A stretch of 64,000 bases of DNA. Source: Paenibacillus silagei (lineage in GTDB: Bacteria > Bacillota > Bacilli > Paenibacillales > Paenibacillaceae). Shown here one piece after another: positions 30,509-39,587 of this stretch. The first letter of the stretch is position 1. Each line of letters begins with the position of its first letter. The notes under the pieces are model-generated. The model saw nothing but the letters and a program-made list of their open reading frames with translations, had not been told where the DNA came from and did no database searches. The position numbers and the translations under genes were made by a program. The stretch lies in the NCBI RefSeq assembly GCF_017874735.1, contig NZ_JAGGLV010000004.1:336729-400728 (forward strand), written 5' to 3'.

Positions 30509-33292
30509 CTACTTCTCCAACTGATACACCTGTGTGACGATCTTATAGCCATCCACATTCTGCTCCGCTGCTGCAAGCTTCGAGACACGGCGCTCCAGCA
30601 CATCGCTCTCATAGACAGCCTCTGCCCCGAAGGCAGGCTGAACCTTGAGCTCCGCCGGTTCGCCGCCCAGATTGTACCAGCGGGCCACGAGGTCGCCTGT
30701 CTCCTCAGCCATCTTAAGTGTTGAGAAGGCCAGCGGTGAAGCCTCGGAGTTCCAGCTTAACCATTGCCCGGATACCGGCAGGTTCACTCCGCCTGAATGC
30801 GGCTGCCCGTTCACAGCCGGAACGCGTGTTGCCGGGCCTTGCGTCTGGAGGACCGTCCACGGAACCTGGTACTGGTAGGCCTGTGCATAGGCACCGGATA
30901 CCGCACCGTCACCCGTATAAGGGATGATCGCATATTCTACGGTTTGCTCTCCCAGGCACTGTGCCTCCGGCGTCTCGAACACACCCCAGTCTCCGAGTTC
31001 AGAGGACGAGCGCAGCAGAGTTACTGCAATGGTGTTTTTGCCGTCCAGCAGTACTTCATACTCATTCAGGCCCTTGTTCGCAACGGCAAGTCCATGAACT
31101 CCGTCTGTTACACTAACGAAGACCTGCTGATGCTGGGCATTACTCGGATTGATCCACTCCGCCGCAGGCCGGTTATTGCGTCTGGCCACCTCGAACACGG
31201 AATCCGCATAGTGGTGGTCCGATTCAAGACCTGTAGGGAACAAGGCTCTTAGCCGCTGATCCTTGGCCTGATTGTTGAAGCTGGTGCTTACCTGCAACAT
31301 TCCACTTCCTGCTTCCAGCGTATAGAGTGTAGTCAGCACAAGCGGAACCATCTGAGCCGAACGCTGGGCGGTGCGCTCCGTGAACGGAACCATCTGCCGC
31401 TTCTCGGTGAGGAAGGTCTCATCTGCACTGGCCGGAACCTCCCAGCGCAGCACCGTCTGCATCACCACACGTGCCGGGGACTGCTCAAGGCATGTGATCT
31501 CAGCCGTCAAGCCTTCGGTGGTCAGCACCTCGCTGCCTTCCGGCTGACGGTACACATACTCATTGCCGATATCCCCGGTATTCTCGTATGCGTTCAGTCC
31601 GGCATAGACCGCACCTGACTGCTTGTCTGTAACAGTCACGGTACCGTTATCTGCAACCGCAACGATCAGCTTGGCATTCTCCATGGTGTAGCCCTGGACA
31701 TGCACACTATCCAGCGCAGCTGCTTCCGCTCCAGCGGCAGCGGCAGCCGGAACCAATGCATACGTACGGTACCCAAGCGCAGCCACATCCGCTGCCGGGA
31801 AGCTCACCCGGATCTTACGCGCCATATAAGGCTGGCGGAAGCGGTCCTTGGGCAGCTCGTAGCCGAAGTGAACCCCGAGATCCGCAAGGCCAGCCGGATA
31901 CACCTTGCCCTCTTCGTCCATAACCTGCCATTCACCGAGCGGCTCCTGCGCAAGCTCTCTGGCCAGAGCCTGCGGATTGGGTCCCTCAGGGAAATATTTC
32001 TTGACCGTAATCAGCTCCACCGTAACCGTCCCGGTTCTGGACCAGCCGCTGGTGTTGAATACAGTGAACGGAACCGCATCCAGTCCCCATGCCGCTACTC
32101 CGGCCACATCCATGGCTTCGGTTAGTGCAGCCGCGCTCTGAGCGGCAATCGCCTCAGCCATCTGGCTGCTCTTGGCGAACCGGGTCACCATCTCGCGGTG
32201 CACCTCATCCACGCTACAGCCGCAGATGCTGTCATGCGGATGATTCTGCATGAGCGTCTTCCACGCATAGGTCAGCAGAGAATGCGGATACGCCTGCACT
32301 CCGGCCAGCGCGGCAAATGCAGCGAGCGGCTCAGCTACCTTTTCCAATAGGGTCTGGCCGGATTGGTTCAACTGCTTCAGATACACCCTCGCGGATGCCG
32401 TGTTGACCAGCGTGCCCCATCCATCCGTATGCTGGCTGCGCAGCTCGCCTTCCACCGTCACCAGATTGCTGGGAATACTATCTTCCAGCGCCTTCAGGTA
32501 CTCGTCGAAATTGGAGTGAACGAACTCCACATCGGGATACAAATCAGAGGCTGTGTGGATAGCCGCAGACAGATCGGTCTGAATCGGCTGGTGATCGCAG
32601 CCGTTCATGAACAGCAGATGCGGTGTTGAAGCGAATTTCTCCGCGTCTGCCAGATTCTTGTCCCAATACGCCTTGGCGGCTTCCGGGTCAGCCGGAACCT
32701 CCATGCCGTTGCAGTACCAGTTGGCGAACAGCACACCCAGTACCTCCGAACCGTCCGGGGAACGCCAGACCATCTCGGAATAGGGAGATTCATAGGTATC
32801 CATCTCGCTGACTTCATTATTGAAGCCTGTCGGCTTCACACCGCGTCCGAAGATGGCATTCGTAATTCCGGCCTGCTGGAGAATCTGCGGCGCTTGACCC
32901 ATATTGCCGAAGGAATCAGGGAAATAACCGGTTTTGGAGATGATCCCGAACGGTCTTGCATCCATATGCCCAATCAGCAGGTTGCGCAAATTCGCTTCCC
33001 CGCTGGTCAGGAATTCATCCTGCAGCACATACCATGGACCGAAATGAATGCGTCCTTCACGGATATAGCGGTCCAGCCGCTCTCTCTGCTCCGGCCGTAC
33101 CTGCAGATAATCCTCGCGGATAATCGTCTGCCCGTCCAGGTGGAAATAGCGGTACTCCGGGTCTTGGTCAAGGGTGTCAAGCAGCTTATCCATTAGTTCA
33201 ATCAATAATAGATGATGATGTTCATAAGGCATATACCACTCACGGTCCCAGTGCGTATGCGAGATGATATGTGCGGTTTTGTGCTTAGCCAT
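30509..33292 (-). CDS. GH38 alpha-mannosidase (927 aa)
   Basis: ATG behind AGGAGGAT. N-terminal zinc motif SHTHWDREWYM, nucleophile Asp in TGYFPDSFGNMGQ, helical middle with HPHDSICGCSVDEVH (further zinc ligand), then large C-terminal beta-domains to about 927. Full length for bacterial GH38 (MngB type). No signal peptide, so it acts on imported alpha-mannosides in the cytoplasm. Last gene of an operon with a sugar ABC importer and a GH125 enzyme. Confidence 0.93.
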   Translation of the reverse strand: MAKHKTAHIISHTHWDREWYMPYEHHHLLLIELMDKLLDTLDQDPEYRYFHLDGQTIIREDYLQVRPEQRERLDRYIREGRIHFGPWYVLQDEFLTSGEANLRNLLIGHMDARPFGIISKTGYFPDSFGNMGQAPQILQQAGITNAIFGRGVKPTGFNNEVSEMDTYESPYSEMVWRSPDGSEVLGVLFANWYCNGMEVPADPEAAKAYWDKNLADAEKFASTPHLLFMNGCDHQPIQTDLSAAIHTASDLYPDVEFVHSNFDEYLKALEDSIPSNLVTVEGELRSQHTDGWGTLVNTASARVYLKQLNQSGQTLLEKVAEPLAAFAALAGVQAYPHSLLTYAWKTLMQNHPHDSICGCSVDEVHREMVTRFAKSSQMAEAIAAQSAAALTEAMDVAGVAAWGLDAVPFTVFNTSGWSRTGTVTVELITVKKYFPEGPNPQALARELAQEPLGEWQVMDEEGKVYPAGLADLGVHFGYELPKDRFRQPYMARKIRVSFPAADVAALGYRTYALVPAAAAAGAEAAALDSVHVQGYTMENAKLIVAVADNGTVTVTDKQSGAVYAGLNAYENTGDIGNEYVYRQPEGSEVLTTEGLTAEITCLEQSPARVVMQTVLRWEVPASADETFLTEKRQMVPFTERTAQRSAQMVPLVLTTLYTLEAGSGMLQVSTSFNNQAKDQRLRALFPTGLESDHHYADSVFEVARRNNRPAAEWINPSNAQHQQVFVSVTDGVHGLAVANKGLNEYEVLLDGKNTIAVTLLRSSSELGDWGVFETPEAQCLGEQTVEYAIIPYTGDGAVSGAYAQAYQYQVPWTVLQTQGPATRVPAVNGQPHSGGVNLPVSGQWLSWNSEASPLAFSTLKMAEETGDLVARWYNLGGEPAELKVQPAFGAEAVYESDVLERRVSKLAAAEQNVDGYKIVTQVYQLEK

Positions 33293-33307
33293 GTAGGTAA
33301 TCCTCCT

Positions 33308-34129
33308 TTATCCTTTGGTTGCTCCGCCCATGCTGAACCCTTTGGACATATACCGTTGGGAGAACATATACAGCACTACGGAAGGCATCGTGTAGAGCAG
33401 TGAGAAGGCAGCGAGTCTGCCGTATTCGACCATGCCGTGGCTGCCGAAGAACTGATAGATCGTGACCGAGGCCGGCAGCTTCTCCGGCGTCTGAAGCAGA
33501 ATGTACGGTACGAAGAAGTTCCCCCAGCTGCCCGAGAAGGTAAAGATCGCAATCGTCGCGATACCCGGAAGCATGAGCGGGGCCACGATTCTCCGTAGTC
33601 CGCCCCAGACGGAGGCTCCATCAATCCAGGCCGCCTCCTCCAGGTCGATCGGCACAGAGTCCATGAAGCTCTTCATCATCCAGATCCCGTAGGGCAGGGA
33701 GGAGGAAGTGAGGAAGAGCATGGTCGCGAAGATCGAGTTCTGCAATTTGAAGAACAGGAACATCTGAAATACCGGCACCATAACCGCCGTAATCGGCAGA
33801 GCCGTCATGAAGAGGATACTGAGCAGAAAGCTTTTTTTGAAACGCATCTCATAACGGGATAACGGGTACGCAGCCAGTACGGATGCAAGAACAACAAGGG
33901 TCGCCTGACCTCCGGAGAGGATGATCCCTACGCCGAACGAGCGCAGATTCCCGCTGTCTCCGAGCACTGCCGAGAAGTTATCGAGCGTGAAATTAGGGAA
34001 TTTAATACCCTGCTGGGCATTTGTATCAAACGAAGCGAGCAGTATCCAGAATAATGGCAGCAGGAAACAGAGTCCCAGAACCACCAGAATACCGTATTGT
34101 ATATTACGTTGAAGCCTATGCTTGACCAC
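33308..34129 (-). CDS. Carbohydrate ABC transporter permease, MalG type (273 aa)
   Basis: Six membrane segments; EAA loop EEAAWIDGASVWGGLRRIV near residue 190. Start behind AGGAGGTGCATCAC. Partner of the next gene; no ATPase gene is present in the operon, so a shared MsmX-type ATPase is expected. Confidence 0.93.
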   Translation of the reverse strand: MVKHRLQRNIQYGILVVLGLCFLLPLFWILLASFDTNAQQGIKFPNFTLDNFSAVLGDSGNLRSFGVGIILSGGQATLVVLASVLAAYPLSRYEMRFKKSFLLSILFMTALPITAVMVPVFQMFLFFKLQNSIFATMLFLTSSSLPYGIWMMKSFMDSVPIDLEEAAWIDGASVWGGLRRIVAPLMLPGIATIAIFTFSGSWGNFFVPYILLQTPEKLPASVTIYQFFGSHGMVEYGRLAAFSLLYTMPSVVLYMFSQRYMSKGFSMGGATKG

Positions 34130-34150
34130 AGTGATGCACCTCCTTCAGGG

Positions 34151-35017
34151 TTAGACCTTGACTTTCATGGATTTCATATAGAACAAACTTGCAACAATTC
34201 CGATCACCAGCAGCACGAGTGAGATCGCTGTACCGTATCCGAATTGATAATTGACGAAGGCCTGATTGTACATAAATACCGGCAAGGTCTGAGTGGCCGT
34301 TCCCGGACCCCCTCCGGTCATGGTATAGATCAGTGTGAACACGCCCAGTGTCTGCAGCGTTACTAGCATCATGTTGGTGACGATCGAGCCTTTGACCATA
34401 GGAATGGTGATGTAGCTCAGAATCTTGAAGTTGCTCGCCCCGTCAATCGTGGCGGCCTCCTCGATATCCTTAGGAATCTCATCCAGTGCAGATTGATATA
34501 CCATCATTGAGAACGCAGTGCCATGCCAGATGTTGGCAATGATTACACTCACCATCGGGAAGCTGAACAGCCAGGAGACCGGGCGAATGCCAAACCAGCC
34601 GATGATCTGATTCAGGGACCCGTTATCACTGAAGAACGCTACCATACAGAAGGCGACAACGATCTCCGGTGTAACCCAGCCCGCAATAACGATAATGCCG
34701 ATGATCCGGCGGAAGGTTACATTCTTTTCTTTCATTAATAGAGCCAGTATGAAGCCGAGCACAACCTGGCCAATTACTGCTGAGAAAATCAGGAATACCA
34801 AAGTTCTTAAGACACTGATCCGGAAATCCGGGTCCTGGAACATGTTCGTGAAGTTCTGGAAGCCGATGAATTGCAGGTTACGGGCAGCACTCCCCGTCAG
34901 AGCCATGTTGGTAAAGGCAAAGCAGATGGTCAAAATAATCGGTACGATAAAAAATATCAGCAGCAGCAAGACAGAAGGCGTCAGAAATAAAAATGCGCCC
35001 CGCGACTTCCTTTTCAT
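34151..35017 (-). CDS. Carbohydrate ABC transporter permease, MalF type (288 aa)
   Basis: Six membrane segments; EAA loop IEEAATIDGASNFKILSYI near residue 185. Twenty-one nt upstream of the MalG-type gene; typical CUT1 arrangement. Confidence 0.93.
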   Translation of the reverse strand: MKRKSRGAFLFLTPSVLLLLIFFIVPIILTICFAFTNMALTGSAARNLQFIGFQNFTNMFQDPDFRISVLRTLVFLIFSAVIGQVVLGFILALLMKEKNVTFRRIIGIIVIAGWVTPEIVVAFCMVAFFSDNGSLNQIIGWFGIRPVSWLFSFPMVSVIIANIWHGTAFSMMVYQSALDEIPKDIEEAATIDGASNFKILSYITIPMVKGSIVTNMMLVTLQTLGVFTLIYTMTGGGPGTATQTLPVFMYNQAFVNYQFGYGTAISLVLLVIGIVASLFYMKSMKVKV

Positions 35018-35043
35018 AGGTCACTCCCCCTCCAAATCCGAAA

Positions 35044-35065
35044 GAGGAGAATGGCTTCTCCTCTA
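35044..35065 (-). terminator. Hairpin between binding-protein and permease genes
   Basis: GAGGAGAA / TTCTCCTC stem with a 4-nt loop. No long T-run; probably an attenuator or mRNA-stabilising stem that sets higher expression of the binding protein than of the permeases. Confidence 0.6.
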
Positions 35066-35085
35066 TGCTCGAATTCTCAAATCCT

Positions 35086-36468
35086 CTATTTGACTTCTAC
35101 TTTATCTTCGCCAAGCGAGCGGGCTACGTTATCCTTCAGCTGCTTCACAGCATCCTCCGGCGACAGCTTGCCTGAAGCAATGCTCTCTACAATACTCTGA
35201 AGCTGCGCGGATACGGTCGCATACTGATCATTGGCCGGGCGGAATTTCGCCACCTCCAGCAAGGCTTGCGCCTCGGCTGTATACGTACGGTCTGTATAGC
35301 CTGCTACGTCCACCGAATCATTACGCGGGCTAAGGTTACCCTCGGCTACTACGCGTCCTGTAGCGTTCTCCTGATTCATCAGGAACTCCATGAACTTCCA
35401 CGCCGCTTCCTTGTTCTTCGATTGTGCCGGAATCGACCAGGCCCATCCGCCGGACATGGTGATAGCTCCTGGAGCTTGACCCTTCTGCGTCGGGAATGGG
35501 GCGAAGCCCATTTTGTCGGCTACGTTCTCAATCGGTGCCGCGCCGTTCTCGAACCAGGTCGATCCCGCCCAGCTTCCATCTACCGCCATCGCCAGCTTAC
35601 CTTGCGGGAACAGCTGCTGGAAGGCAATACTGCCGGCTTGTCCGTTAAGGGCTACCTGCATTGTAGGCCCTGTCTTATCTACATTGAACAACTGATCAAT
35701 GAATTTGAAGGAATCTAATAGTCCGGGGCTGCTTACGACCCATTTCTTGGTTTCGTCGTTGTAGAGCGTGTCATTCGTACCGTACAGAAGCATCTCCAGC
35801 GTCTGCATGGTCACGCCTTCACCGCTCGATTTGCCCACAATCATATTCAGCGGAGTTACGCCCGGCAGCTTATCCTTAATCGTGCGTGCTGCTTCCAGAA
35901 CCTCATCCCAGTTAGCAGGCTTGAACGGCACTGGTAATCCTGCTTGTGCCAGCAGCTCTTTGTTATACCAGATACCACGTGTATCGGAGGTTGCAGGTAC
36001 GCCGTAGATTTTGGCGTCTTCACCGGTCACACCAGCTTTGAGGTTCTCAATGAATTTGTCCTTCCAGTCACTCCAGCCCGCAACCTGCGTATCCAGCGGC
36101 TCCAGATATCCGGCTGCGGCATCCGACTTGATGATCGAGGTATCTTCGGCTACGATATCCGGCGCTGTATCGGGCGACTTCATCTGCAGAACAATCTTTG
36201 AAGTGTAATCCCCTTCACTGGCCAGCACCGGAGCAATCTTGATCTTGATATCCGGGTTGTCCGTTTCGAATTTCTTAATCAGTCCCGATTCAAAATACTT
36301 GGTCAATGTATCCTCTGAGCCCGACGAACGGAAGGTGATGGTGACCTCCTTCTTCCCTTTGGCTGCTCCCGAACCGGAATTCGAATTGCCGCTTGAACAA
36401 GCTGTAGTCAACAGAAGAAGAGAAGCCATTGCCGCAGTCATCGAAACTTTGAATTTATTCATTTTCAT
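35086..36468 (-). CDS. Carbohydrate ABC transporter substrate-binding lipoprotein (460 aa)
   Basis: Start at ATG 36468: basic N-terminus MKMNKFK, hydrophobic core and lipobox LLLLTTACSSG. A longer frame up to 36747 only reads through two interspersed repeats and lacks a signal peptide. CUT1 family 1 binding protein (VTITFRSSGSED, GGWAWSIPAQSKNKEAAWKF). Ligand probably an alpha-linked manno-oligosaccharide, from the enzymes encoded around it. Confidence 0.92.
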   Translation of the reverse strand: MKMNKFKVSMTAAMASLLLLTTACSSGNSNSGSGAAKGKKEVTITFRSSGSEDTLTKYFESGLIKKFETDNPDIKIKIAPVLASEGDYTSKIVLQMKSPDTAPDIVAEDTSIIKSDAAAGYLEPLDTQVAGWSDWKDKFIENLKAGVTGEDAKIYGVPATSDTRGIWYNKELLAQAGLPVPFKPANWDEVLEAARTIKDKLPGVTPLNMIVGKSSGEGVTMQTLEMLLYGTNDTLYNDETKKWVVSSPGLLDSFKFIDQLFNVDKTGPTMQVALNGQAGSIAFQQLFPQGKLAMAVDGSWAGSTWFENGAAPIENVADKMGFAPFPTQKGQAPGAITMSGGWAWSIPAQSKNKEAAWKFMEFLMNQENATGRVVAEGNLSPRNDSVDVAGYTDRTYTAEAQALLEVAKFRPANDQYATVSAQLQSIVESIASGKLSPEDAVKQLKDNVARSLGEDKVEVK

Positions 36469-36504
36469 TTGTCTTTGCCCCTTTGGTTGTAGTTTCACAA
36501 GTGG

Positions 36505-36673
36505 AAACGGCTTGGCCGTCCTTTTTAAGGATGGCACCCGTTTCAGCGAGAAATAGAAGGATAAGTTATCGTGTGCAACATATAAATTCTTATATTTTAA
36601 CGCTTTCATAAAAGCTTCAAGCAGAAACGGCTTTGCCGTCCTTTTAAAGAACGGTACCGTTTCAGCGAGAAAT
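36505..36673. repeat. Two copies of a ~49-bp interspersed hairpin element
   Basis: AAACGGCTT(G/T)GCCGTCC...CCGTTTCAGCGAGAAAT occurs at 36505-36554 and 36625-36673, 120 bp apart in the same orientation. Each is imperfectly palindromic (AAACGG...CCGTTT). On the minus strand they read as KRTAKPF-containing peptides, probably by chance. Confidence 0.8.
36595..36608 (-). promoter_or_regulatory. cre-like site between GH125 and binding-protein genes
   Basis: TGAAAGCGTTAAAA on the minus strand, 12 of 14 consensus positions; followed by AT-rich sequence that may hold a promoter for the transporter genes. Confidence 0.45.
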
Positions 36674-36674
36674 T

Positions 36675-37988
36675 CTACTTCACTACCCGTAACCCGCAAT
36701 AATCCATAATCAGTTCGCTGAACAGCATATTCGACCAGGAGAACCATGGACGGGTGAATGCTGTGGCATCGTTGACCGAGAAGCCTTCATGGGTCAAGCC
36801 TGTGCCGCCATCCGTATCCTGAATCAGTTGCAGTAAGCGTTCTTTCTCACTGCGCTCCGGTGACGTAAGTCCTTGCATGGACAAGGCGATGTGCCAGATG
36901 TAACCCTCCGGGGTATGCGGACTGCCGATGCCTTCCGCAACCTGTCCTTTATAGTAATAAGGATTATCTTCGCTAAGGATAAATCTCCGGGTATTGCGGT
37001 ACACCTCGTCATTCTCGTCGGTGTAGCCAAGGTAAGGCAAGGACAGCAGGCTTGGAACATTGGCATCATCCATAAGATTGTAATGACCTAACCCGTCTGT
37101 CTCATAAGCATAGATTCTCCCATGGACCGGATGATTATAGATGCCATACTCCTGAATCCCCTGATGGATCTCCTGGCCCAGCTTCTGCGCTGCCGCAGCA
37201 AGCTCCTGATCCCCATAAATCTCTTGAGCGATCTCTTCCAGATAGCGCAGGACCACCACAGCGAACATATTGGACGGCACCAGATAACCATATTCACAGC
37301 AATCATCACTTGGCCGGAAGCCTGACCAGGTCATCCCGGTATACGCCGTTTCGCTGCCTTTGCCTTCACGGGTCAAGGTATCCGTGAGCGGTGCATCCAG
37401 CCGCTCGAACGTATAGGGGGACTCCGTCTCATGATGCTGCTCCACTCTCCACAGCTTGATGATTTCAAGCGCTGCCTTGCGGAAGGTCTCGTCGAACTGC
37501 GTGACGCAGCCGCTATTCTTCCAGAGCAGATAACTGAGCTGAATCGGATACGCCAGCGAATCAATCTCATACTTGCGTTCCCAGATCCATGGGCTCATGG
37601 CGGTAAGATCCGATTGATGTCCGTGGCCGTTCGCCTCTTCATTGAAAGCATTGGCATACGGATCGAGCAGAACATAATTCATCTGCCGCTTCACCAGACC
37701 CGCAATCATCGCCTCCATGTTGGGATCTTCTGCGGCAAGCAGTAGATACGGGCGAACCTGGGCGGCGGAATCGCGCAGCCACATAGCTGGTATATCACCT
37801 GTTATAACGAAGGTGGTGCCATCTGCTTTCTGCGAAATGGTGGTACCAATGGTATTGATCATGCAGTCCTCGAACATCTTGGCCAGCTTGGAAGAGTCTG
37901 CCAACTCCCCTTGTACCTTGCCGATCAAATCATATACAGACTTCGGAATTTCATTCTGTAGCTTCACGGGTGTATGTTGCACCTCCAA
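36675..37988 (-). CDS. GH125 metal-independent alpha-mannosidase (437 aa)
   Basis: (alpha/alpha)6-type exo-alpha-1,6-mannosidase family: MWLRDSAAQVRPYL (about 70-83), DPYANAFNEEANGHG, WERKYEIDSLAYPIQLSY and TWSGFRPSDDCCEYGYLVP. The start is uncertain: TTG at 37988 overlaps the only Shine-Dalgarno sequence (GGAGGTG), and GTG at 37967 is also possible. First gene of the mannoside operon. Together with GH38 it would fully degrade imported alpha-mannan or N-glycan fragments. Confidence 0.92.
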   Translation of the reverse strand: MEVQHTPVKLQNEIPKSVYDLIGKVQGELADSSKLAKMFEDCMINTIGTTISQKADGTTFVITGDIPAMWLRDSAAQVRPYLLLAAEDPNMEAMIAGLVKRQMNYVLLDPYANAFNEEANGHGHQSDLTAMSPWIWERKYEIDSLAYPIQLSYLLWKNSGCVTQFDETFRKAALEIIKLWRVEQHHETESPYTFERLDAPLTDTLTREGKGSETAYTGMTWSGFRPSDDCCEYGYLVPSNMFAVVVLRYLEEIAQEIYGDQELAAAAQKLGQEIHQGIQEYGIYNHPVHGRIYAYETDGLGHYNLMDDANVPSLLSLPYLGYTDENDEVYRNTRRFILSEDNPYYYKGQVAEGIGSPHTPEGYIWHIALSMQGLTSPERSEKERLLQLIQDTDGGTGLTHEGFSVNDATAFTRPWFSWSNMLFSELIMDYCGLRVVK

Positions 37989-38005
37989 ATGGTATATATC
38001 AGTAT

Positions 38006-38019
38006 TTCAAACGCTTTCA
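38006..38019 (-). promoter_or_regulatory. cre site ahead of the mannoside operon
   Basis: TGAAAGCGTTTGAA on the minus strand, 13 of 14 consensus positions, just upstream of the GH125 start. Confidence 0.65.
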
Positions 38020-38040
38020 TCATAGTAAACAATTAATATT

Positions 38041-38100
38041 AATATGTCAATATAATAATGGTATATTTATATAGTTGTATGATCTATTGGTATATTAATT
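38041..38100 (-). promoter_or_regulatory. AT-rich promoter/operator region of the mannoside operon
   Basis: Contains AATATACCA-type half-sites (minus strand TAATATACCAATAG and AAATATACCATTATTAT; a third near 37990). The same TAATATACCA sequence forms half of the palindrome ahead of the GntR gene, so both are probable operators for that regulator. Confidence 0.5.
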
Positions 38101-38151
38101 ACATTTGATTGAATTGCGAATACAGGACTACAATGCCTCTGTGGAGCCCAA

Positions 38152-38224
38152 TGTGGTCGGTTTTTCGACTACATCCGGCCCAAATGCCCTAGCGTCGCCC
38201 ATTGTGGTCGGTAAAATCAAAAAA
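38152..38224. repeat. Two units of the 51-bp palindromic repeat
   Basis: TGTGGTCGG then TTTTTCGACTACA at 38152-38173, and TGTGGTCGG again at 38203: same spacing of 51 bp as the array at 16930. The arms differ from that array by paired changes (GATCG/CGATTA versus GGTCG/CGACTA). Confidence 0.82.
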
Positions 38225-38243
38225 GCCTTCGTGGCGAAGGCTA
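38218..38243 (-). terminator. Terminator of the GntR gene
   Basis: AGCCTTCG / CGAAGGCT stem with 3-nt loop, followed on the minus strand by TTTTTTGATT. Confidence 0.82.
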
Positions 38244-38284
38244 ATTCATTTACATTATGATTATAGCGGCCTCTTGCAGTAAGA

Positions 38285-39433
38285 TCAGTCCTTGCGGACC
38301 GGTGCTGTTGACTTGCCCTTAATCAATACGGCCGGTAAAAGAATCCGGGAAATGGGCTGCTCGTTCCCTTGCATGGTGAACACATTCTCATACGCCTGCT
38401 TGCCGATGCTGAACTGATTCTGGCGCATATGCGTCACTCTACAGTCTTCATGCGGCTCCGGGCTGTCGAAGCAAATCAGGGACAAGTCTTCGGGAATCCG
38501 CAGTCCCAGCTTGCCCGCTGCCTCTTCGACCAGCAAGGCGATACTATATTCGGCTGCGAACAGCGCGGTGATCTGAGGATATTTCCGCAGATGCTCGGCC
38601 AGCTTGTCCACATCGCCAATTCGGGCCTCCGGGTCAAATACATTCGGCATGGTAGACGTAATCGTCTCCATCCATAGCTCACGGTTCGCCAGCAGATTAT
38701 GCTCCATGTGAGCTTCGAGAATACCGTCAATGCGTTCCTCTATTGCGGTTGTATTCGCAGGCGGCGGCGCGAGAAAGCCAATATGCCGGTGCCCCAGCCC
38801 GAAGAGATAATGCGTGGCCTCCTTGGCCGCCTGGATATTATCGGTACTCACAGATGAGGCGGGAATCCCCTTCAAATAGCGGTCAATCATGACGAACGGG
38901 AATTTCTGGATGACCAGCTTCAGGATCTCGGCACTGAAATATTCGCCTTGCGCAGGGAAGATAATCAGCCCGTCCACCCCGAGCCCCAAGAGCTGTTGAA
39001 TCGCTTGCTCCTCCAGCTCGGGAATCCCGAACGACCGCCGGACGATCAGAAATGCGTCATTCTCCCGCGAAGCTTCTTCCATGCCGTATATCAGCTCTGT
39101 GCCGTACATATCACTGAAGTGTGTAATCACCAGTCCGATGATCCGTTTCTTGCCTGTGGTCCGGACCGTCTGCTGGCTGTCAAACGGCTTCATGATCAGC
39201 GAATTCGCATCGGCTACGAAGGAGCCTCTGCCCGGCTGGCGGACGATCAGATGTTCCTCAGCCAGCATTTTCAGTGCTTTTTTGGAGGTAATCCGGCTCA
39301 CCCCAAATTCACTGCACAGTTCTTTCTCCGAGGGAACCCGTTCCCCGGCCTTATATTCATTATTGGTGATCCGCTCGCGCAGCGTTTGAAAAATCATTTC
39401 GTACATCGGCTTCGAGCCTGAGTCATTGGCCAA
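38285..39433 (-). CDS. GntR/LacI hybrid (AraR-type) transcriptional regulator (382 aa)
   Basis: The TTG at 39433 has ATGGAGGTG eight bases upstream and gives ANDSGSKPMYEMIFQTL; an upstream TTG at 39472 is less likely. Residues of about 10-75 are a GntR winged helix (GERVPSEKELCSEFGVSRIT). The remainder is a periplasmic-binding-like sugar domain (RIIGLVITHFSDMYG, GLGHRHIGFLAPP). It directly precedes the mannoside operon and probably represses it until a mannoside is bound. Confidence 0.9.
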   Translation of the reverse strand: MANDSGSKPMYEMIFQTLRERITNNEYKAGERVPSEKELCSEFGVSRITSKKALKMLAEEHLIVRQPGRGSFVADANSLIMKPFDSQQTVRTTGKKRIIGLVITHFSDMYGTELIYGMEEASRENDAFLIVRRSFGIPELEEQAIQQLLGLGVDGLIIFPAQGEYFSAEILKLVIQKFPFVMIDRYLKGIPASSVSTDNIQAAKEATHYLFGLGHRHIGFLAPPPANTTAIEERIDGILEAHMEHNLLANRELWMETITSTMPNVFDPEARIGDVDKLAEHLRKYPQITALFAAEYSIALLVEEAAGKLGLRIPEDLSLICFDSPEPHEDCRVTHMRQNQFSIGKQAYENVFTMQGNEQPISRILLPAVLIKGKSTAPVRKD

Positions 39434-39476
39434 ATCAAGCACCTCCATTACCGCTTTCTCTCTGAAAGACACAACC

Positions 39477-39496
39477 TAATATACCATGTTATATTA
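39477..39496. promoter_or_regulatory. Palindromic operator ahead of the GntR gene
   Basis: TAATATACCATGTTATATTA: 7-bp perfect arms around CCATGT. Probable autoregulatory site; half-sites recur at the mannoside operon promoter. Confidence 0.65.
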
Positions 39497-39587
39497 GTAA
39501 TGTGAAGAATGTTATTTCCGAGTGACCGGAAAGTAAGCCTTCCCTCCTAACATAATAAGCATACGGATAAAAGGAGAGCCTGAAAAT

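Noticed and set aside
36469..36747. 93-residue N-terminal extension of the mannoside-binding lipoprotein
   Set aside because: It would place the lipobox signal peptide inside the protein; the extension is a read-through of two interspersed repeats.
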